A DNA stretch of 64,000 nt. Origin: Hedera helix (taxonomy: Eukaryota; Streptophyta; Magnoliopsida; Apiales; Araliaceae). The stretch covers positions 191,001 to 255,000 of the forward strand of contig OX359264.1 in NCBI GenBank assembly GCA_947179155.2, read 5' to 3'. The translations under genes were made by a program, and so were the position numbers. The notes beneath the pieces were generated by a model. It was not told the DNA's origin, did no database searches, and saw nothing but the letters and a program-made list of their open reading frames with translations. Position 1 is the first letter of the stretch; every line of letters begins with the position of its first letter. This document shows positions 59,124 to 64,000 of this stretch, piece after piece.

Positions 59124-60065
59124 TTTGGAAACCAAAGTTGAAGCTGAACATGCTTCAAAGATAAATAAGGTGACAGATGTTTAAGTATGAAACTGAAGGA
59201 TGTGAAATATATGACGTCAAATCCATGAGTCTCTGAGGGGGATATTTGAGAACATATGAATGCAATAATACATTTTACACTCTTAGTATACATGCAATGA
59301 TTATTTTTGTTGCACAATCATGTGTATCACAACATAGTGTGGTGGGTGCTTCCTGATTCTTACTTGGATGTAAAAAATAAGGATTATGGATGTATGGATG
59401 TATGAAATTTTGGGAGAAATTCAGATGATCAACATATATTGAATTATGTCTTGTTTTTACTGTCATGAGATATTTAAGCATTTCCTTATTTTGAGTTGTG
59501 TTTTTGGTTTTCCTGATGAATTTTGTGTTTGGCACCTCTGTTGCTATCTCTGCATGCTACCCCATATTTATTTACAATTATCAAGTTCTGTGAGATGCAA
59601 TTTTCTATTTGCGTCACATGAATGTATCGAATTACAGGACATAGTGTCAGCATTTTTTGATTACTGCGAACTTAGTTTGGTGAAGATAACTCTTCTTTAT
59701 GTGATTGTGTTTCACTGTGCTCTATTGTTTGCTACATTACCCTTTAAAGTTGTTAGCAATCTTATAAGTAAATTTCCTAAAATTAAAATATTGCCATTAA
59801 TGTGTGTGCGTGTGAGCACGTATATGTGCCTATGTAGATTTAAAACCCTTAGGGTGATAAATTTGTTTTAGAAATGTTCATTTTGTGTTGTGCTCACTAG
59901 TGGAATTCTATTAAGATATTCCTTTGATAAGAAAATAAGATTTTAATTGATAAATATTTCAATTTCCAGTAGGAACATCTGTATTGGGACTGTCAGGATG
60001 TAATGAAGAAAGCTGCTAGAGCAAGTTCTGGATCATGTTTCATTCATGCCAAAATCAGGAAATAA
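59124..60065 (+). CDS. Last three exons of an unidentified host gene
   Basis: Exons are 59124-59169, 59638-59679 and 59973-60065, with acceptors gctgag, attacag and ccagtag and donors GTGACA and GTGAAG. Joined to 37206-37268 all phases agree. The frame reads LETKVEAEHASKINK, then DIVSAFFDYCELSL, then EHLYWDCQDVMKKAARASSG..., ending AKIRK and a TAA at 60063-60065. The protein end looks helical, mixed-charge and soluble, with no membrane segment. I do not recognise the family. A T-rich region with possible poly(A) signals follows (60120-60190). The unusually weak first acceptor means the exon could start further upstream. The conserved-looking, stop-free composition argues for a real gene. Confidence 0.55.
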
Positions 60066-60439
60066 GTAGGAGAGTTTTTCAGCTTCTGGATCACCCTTTT
60101 TTGCTGTAGAGATTCCCTGTATATATATAATGTGTAATATGGGTTTTGTAATATAGGCACAGAGAATTCATCAATGAATACAAATTCAGTTCTCTCACGA
60201 TTTCATGTTTTCATCATGTTCTTAGTTACTGCTTAATTTTCATTTTAGTTTGATAAATTTATCAAACTTAATATAGACACAGGAGTAGTGTATATAAATG
60301 CCTTTTACATTGGCATGCCTTCGAATATGAGAGAATTGCTATATTTGACCGCATCATTGAAGGAGTTAATGGTCCTTTTAAAAATATTATTACCAAAATA
60401 TTTGCTCTAATCATAGCCTAAGAGAATCACAATCTGATA

Positions 60440-60906
60440 ATGAATTAGCAACAAAATTTTGCAACGACATAAAATTCGTTAAGAAAAATAAAAACCTTTC
60501 ACAAACTGTAACGAATGATAATCGTTGGGATTATCTTAATTTAGGGCAACCTTTTAATAGTTGTTGCAAAAAGTTGCATAAAATATGCAACAATAAAAAA
60601 ATTGTTGCCAATGAATTTGGTCCATATTAGGCAACGAAAATATAGCAACAAAAACACTTTCGTTGCCCACGATAAGGAGAAATCAAGTGGCCAAAAATTT
60701 TGCAACGAATTTCTAACGATTTTTTTTTTCCGGCCAATGAATTGGCAACGAAATTTTGCAACGACTTATGAATTTTGTTGCCAAAAATGAAAGTCTTTCA
60801 TACTGTGCAACGAAGGACATAATTTGTTGCTAAACATACACTTTTAGCAACGACTTTATAAGTCGTTACCCGAAAAATCGTTGTTAAAACCCCTTTTTTT
60901 TGTAGT
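60440..60906. mobile_element. CACTA-like terminus with GCAACGA subterminal repeats
   Basis: It ends TTTTTTTTGTAGTG (reverse complement CACTACAAAAAA), a CACTA terminal repeat facing left. Inside, GCAACGA and its complement TCGTTGC occur many times (60455-60880). The subterminal word differs from that at 33.6 kb, so this is another family. The left end is not found. Confidence 0.7.
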
Positions 60907-60999
60907 GTGTAGTGGGACCCGCTCTAGTAATCAAAATTGCTGAAGAAACATGCCACAAAATCATGCGCCTCTTTGTTGATGTAATGTTACCATTAATGT

Positions 61000-61380
61000 G
61001 GGCCTAAGACGGAAAAGCAAACAGAATAAACAAATAAGGTCGACATACTCTGTCCGCGCATGGCACTAGGCGCCTTAATTCATCAGCCAGACAAGCCACA
61101 ACGTCATTCCATTCAACACATGTTGATCATTTACCGCGCCAGGCAAGCCATCCAATCTTCAACTTAATTACAATTCTGCCGTCAGAATATAATTATTTAC
61201 CATCTTGCCATTGATTTTCAATTTTCCTACAAAAATAAATAAAAATAATATAAAATTACTTAAAATAATAAAAATGCATAACATTAAAGAAATTACCTAA
61301 AACACTAAAAATACTTAAAGATTCACAAATACTTGAGCCTAAAATATCTAATAAATAGATATAAAACTCTATTTATCAAT
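61000..61380 (-). repeat. Diverged LTR-end scrap
   Basis: A GC-richer start ('tccgcgcatggcac') passes into 'ttttcctacaaaaataaataaaaataatataaaat', resembling the second half of the 1.55-kb solo LTR family (compare 58100-58200). No precise ends. Confidence 0.4.
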
Positions 61381-61389
61381 CTCTCATAA

Positions 61390-62544
61390 CAGCCTGCAAT
61401 TCAGCTACACACTGGTCCCTGAGCTTTTAAAATTGGACATGTAATTTATTATTTATATGTGAGTTAATTAAATTACTTTATTAAGAATGTAATATTAATA
61501 ATTACTAAAAATTACAACTATTACCCATATAACTAATGCTACGGGATACATAATAGAGTCCTTCGACATGTGAGCTTTATCCCAGAACTCGACTATGGTA
61601 GGAGGTCGGTTCAAGCTCACCCGCATAGCCTAATAAATACATACAAAAATAACTTTTATTAAATATGCTTATGACAATATTATACTAAACAACTAAAGCT
61701 TAAGTTCATACCGACTTCACTTTCTCAAATGACTGTAAGCTAGTAGTATGTATTACTCGGAGCTGGCTACGATTTTTCTTCATCTATTCTAATTTCTTCT
61801 TGAAGTTATCAGTATCTCAATGAGTACACACGACCTCCCATGCTACATCTAAGATAATATGGGGCTGATGGTCTCTAATTGTAGTCTCAGGTTGGTCTAC
61901 AACTTCCCGGGCGGCCCTCTATCTCATTTCGTACAACCAGCTTGCGTAGTTCTTTGCGACATGTGCTGAGAGATGCTCCCCCTCATATCTAAAATAAATC
62001 TTTAAAAAAAGTTGATAACTTATCAAAAAATATTGAACTAAATATGTGTAACTACTATTTACGTATACAGTTTAATTTATGTAAACTAACTTACGTGAAA
62101 CTTGGGCAACATAGTCTCCATTGAGGAGGCATCATATAACTCTTACTGGGTAAATCACATGCAGCCAATGGGGAGGTGTGTCAAGCAGATGTCATGTAAC
62201 GTGACCTTGGGTCCATAATACTACAATACAAATCAAACAATAGTGTGTTATTTTTATTGATTCGTCAAATAAATTAATTTAATTTAACATTACGATATCT
62301 GACACTTACTGCGCATAGTGGATATCTATGCGGACTGTCTGCGAATGGCCAAATAAATCGAGACTAGTCCCTCAGTGACGTCGACGAGTAGTATTTATAA
62401 GTATAATTGAAACATTGTGTAAATAGATCAAGTACATAACCTATAAATAGGAAACAAAATAATTTAATGATTACAAAAATTTACTAGATGATGATCCTGC
62501 ATGGCCACCACTGCAACGACCACCACCACCACTATGTTTAGTCA
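61390..62544 (-). pseudogene. CACTA transposase_24-like gene remnant
   Basis: Minus-strand ATG at 62544 is followed by a Gly-rich N terminus (GGGGRCSGGHAGSSS). After intron-like AT stretches, segments readable at 62000-61730 ('EGEHLSAHVAKNYASWLYEMR', 'HIILDVAWEVV') and 61640-61550 (proline and 'FWDKAHMSKDS') resemble the second, transposase_24-type protein of plant CACTA elements. Stops and frame changes are frequent. Order relative to the neighbours agrees with CACTA architecture. Confidence 0.5.
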
Positions 62545-62639
62545 TAAATATATTACTGAAATAACCAAAATAGCGTAATTAATTTTATTAAATAACCGTT
62601 ATTAATAGTAAATTATTTACAAAACAATAATAAGTTTAG

Positions 62640-63450
62640 ATTTAGTTTGTCATCAAACCCATCAGAATCAAAATCATTATCATCCTCGGATTCTGCCTTT
62701 TTCTTTTCATTATCAGTTTTTTCATCGTTATCATCTTGTACGACGACATAGTCAGTGGCGACCACATCTTCCTAAACTTCCTCATCACCGAGAACGTCAA
62801 CAACATCATCTACCATCACATCGTCATCATTTAGCACTACCTAACTAGGATTGCTAATATTTTCTTGCAACGGGTCATCCATCCCAAACAGATTAGTACC
62901 ATCAAATGCCCTAGTCTTCGTTACGACAACTATATACCATGAGCTTTTACAATTTACGACATTAGGTGCATATAGTACACTTGAGTCGCTTGACTGGCTA
63001 ACACGAATATGTCATCAAAGTGTAGTTTTGACTTTATATCTACTGTGACAATTCTATTATGATCAACTTTAACACTTTTTCAGTATCAAACCAGCGACAC
63101 ATAAATGTAACTACCTTTTTACCCCTAGGATAATTAAGCACAACCACTTCCTTTAGTCGTCCATAGTAATTGGACTCGAAATCTTAATAATAGTTTCCCA
63201 ACATGACAACTCCAAAATTACTTGATGTCAATTCATTCAAGTCATCGACCTTAAATCTGTACCCATTCACGATGAAGCCGGAAAATGAACTAATAGGTTT
63301 ATAAGGTCCTTGGATGACATCTCTAAAATGCTCAGAAGTGTTATCTTCTTCAACCCCTCTATTAAGCCACTATTAATAATTTTCAGTGTTGAATGCTTCC
63401 AACTGTACTACATTTAACCCCGGGTTAGAAGCACACGTTTCGTCTTTGAA
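62640..63450 (-). pseudogene. TNP2-type CACTA transposase, C-terminal (DUF4216-like) remnant
   Basis: Minus-strand segments around 63060-62850 read 'LASQATQVYYAPNVVNCKSSWYIVVVTKTR', matching in pattern the DUF4216 region ('QA.QVYY.P') of TNP2. They are followed by an acidic Asp/Glu-rich tail (62840-62640). Several stops interrupt 63400-63060. Confidence 0.6.
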
Positions 63451-63501
63451 TGAACTAAAATATTAATAACATGGTTTAATTGTTGGTTACGCTTTTAAAT
63501 A

Positions 63502-63819
63502 TTAAATTTTTACAAATAATAATACATATTTTATGTATGACGATACTTCGGGCATATTTAAAAGCACGTATGTAAATACAATTTTCAAATCTTTGTCATT
63601 TAAGCACGTTATAGTCTCATGGCCAAAAGGTACAACTAACTCATCAGCACGAAATTGGACTCCGACGACCTCATTTCGACTTAAACAGTTGTGCTTTGTT
63701 AAGACAACATCATTAAAGTGTAAGGAGCTGAAGTTGACAAGCTCTTCCTCCGTATAGCATTCAACAATATAACCCTTTACACGAGCTTTGTTTTTTACTT
63801 TATGCTTTAATCGACACAT
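63502..63819 (-). pseudogene. TNP2-type CACTA transposase, DUF4218-like end
   Basis: A 105-codon frame reads LKHKVKNKARVKGYIVECYTEEELVNF, the pattern at the end of the DUF4218 domain of TNP2 transposases ('.K..V.NKA.PEGSI.E.Y..EE...F'). It precedes the DUF4216-like part, as expected. The catalytic upstream region would lie beyond the right edge of the window. Confidence 0.6.
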
Positions 63820-64000
63820 GTACTTGAAATACGATGATTGAACGTACTACATTAAGAATATGAGTTATAAATATCATCAAAATGAATATGTAGATGATAT
63901 TACCTCTCAAAATGATACATTCATTGATATTGCACAGGTCCTCCAAGCTTAAGTTCATATACTAGATGAATAGGCAAACACTCCATCGAGTTAAGAAACC

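Noticed and set aside
59446..59871. 141-codon ORF
   Set aside because: Mostly intron sequence (Cys/Phe/Leu-rich) that happens to be open; only 59638-59679 is supported as an exon.

Overview
This is nuclear DNA from a flowering plant, most likely a eudicot. It is AT-rich, has intron-containing genes, and carries plant-only gene families (a VFB/SKIP2-type F-box protein, an SRR1-like protein, a SINAT relic). Most of the window is Ty1/copia, Ty3/gypsy and CACTA transposon sequence. The species cannot be read from the sequence. All identities come from reading the sequence; no database search was possible.

Layout. 1-13.3 kb: stacked, decayed LTR retrotransposons. They include an Ogre/Tat-like leader, a minus-strand gypsy LTR at about 2015-9224 invaded by a clean solo LTR at 4473-7520 (duplication ACTTA), and a broken gypsy gag-protease with its LTR at 10.3-12.3 kb. 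13.3-16.7 kb: a solo LTR inside another solo LTR. 17-29 kb: the gene island. An intronless VFB/SKIP2-type F-box gene (19125-20762, +) is followed by a 5'-truncated, frameshifted cytochrome b561 relic, then a SINAT-type E3 ligase pseudogene that keeps an intron holding a 951-bp foldback element, then an intact SRR1-like gene (28717-27896, -). 29.5-36 kb: hAT, MITE and CACTA fragments and a truncated LTR.

37-60 kb holds the main structure: a three-level nest. A 21,663-bp LTR retrotransposon (37357-59019, duplication AATGT, initiator-Met primer site, polypurine tract) has no recognisable pol. It carries one unusual open reading frame and appears to be a large non-autonomous element. Its LTRs and internal region are studded with a short motif, GATCGTAGAGTC, and its reverse complement, often paired as small hairpins. 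An almost intact 8,597-bp copia element (43772-52368, minus strand, duplication AAAGA) is inserted in its ORF. A 1,557-bp solo LTR (56834-58390, duplication GATCA) is inserted in its 3' LTR. The whole nest appears to lie in one intron of an unidentified host gene: an exon at 37206-37268 and exons at 59124-59169, 59638-59679 and 59973-60065 join in phase and end in a stop codon.

60.4-64 kb: a CACTA-like terminus with GCAACGA repeats, an LTR scrap, and the decayed 3' half of a minus-strand CACTA transposon running off the right edge.

Only two complete functional-looking genes are present (F-box and SRR1-like), plus the 3' exons of the host gene. They show no operon-like relation. The order of insertions can be read from the nesting and the target-site duplications.
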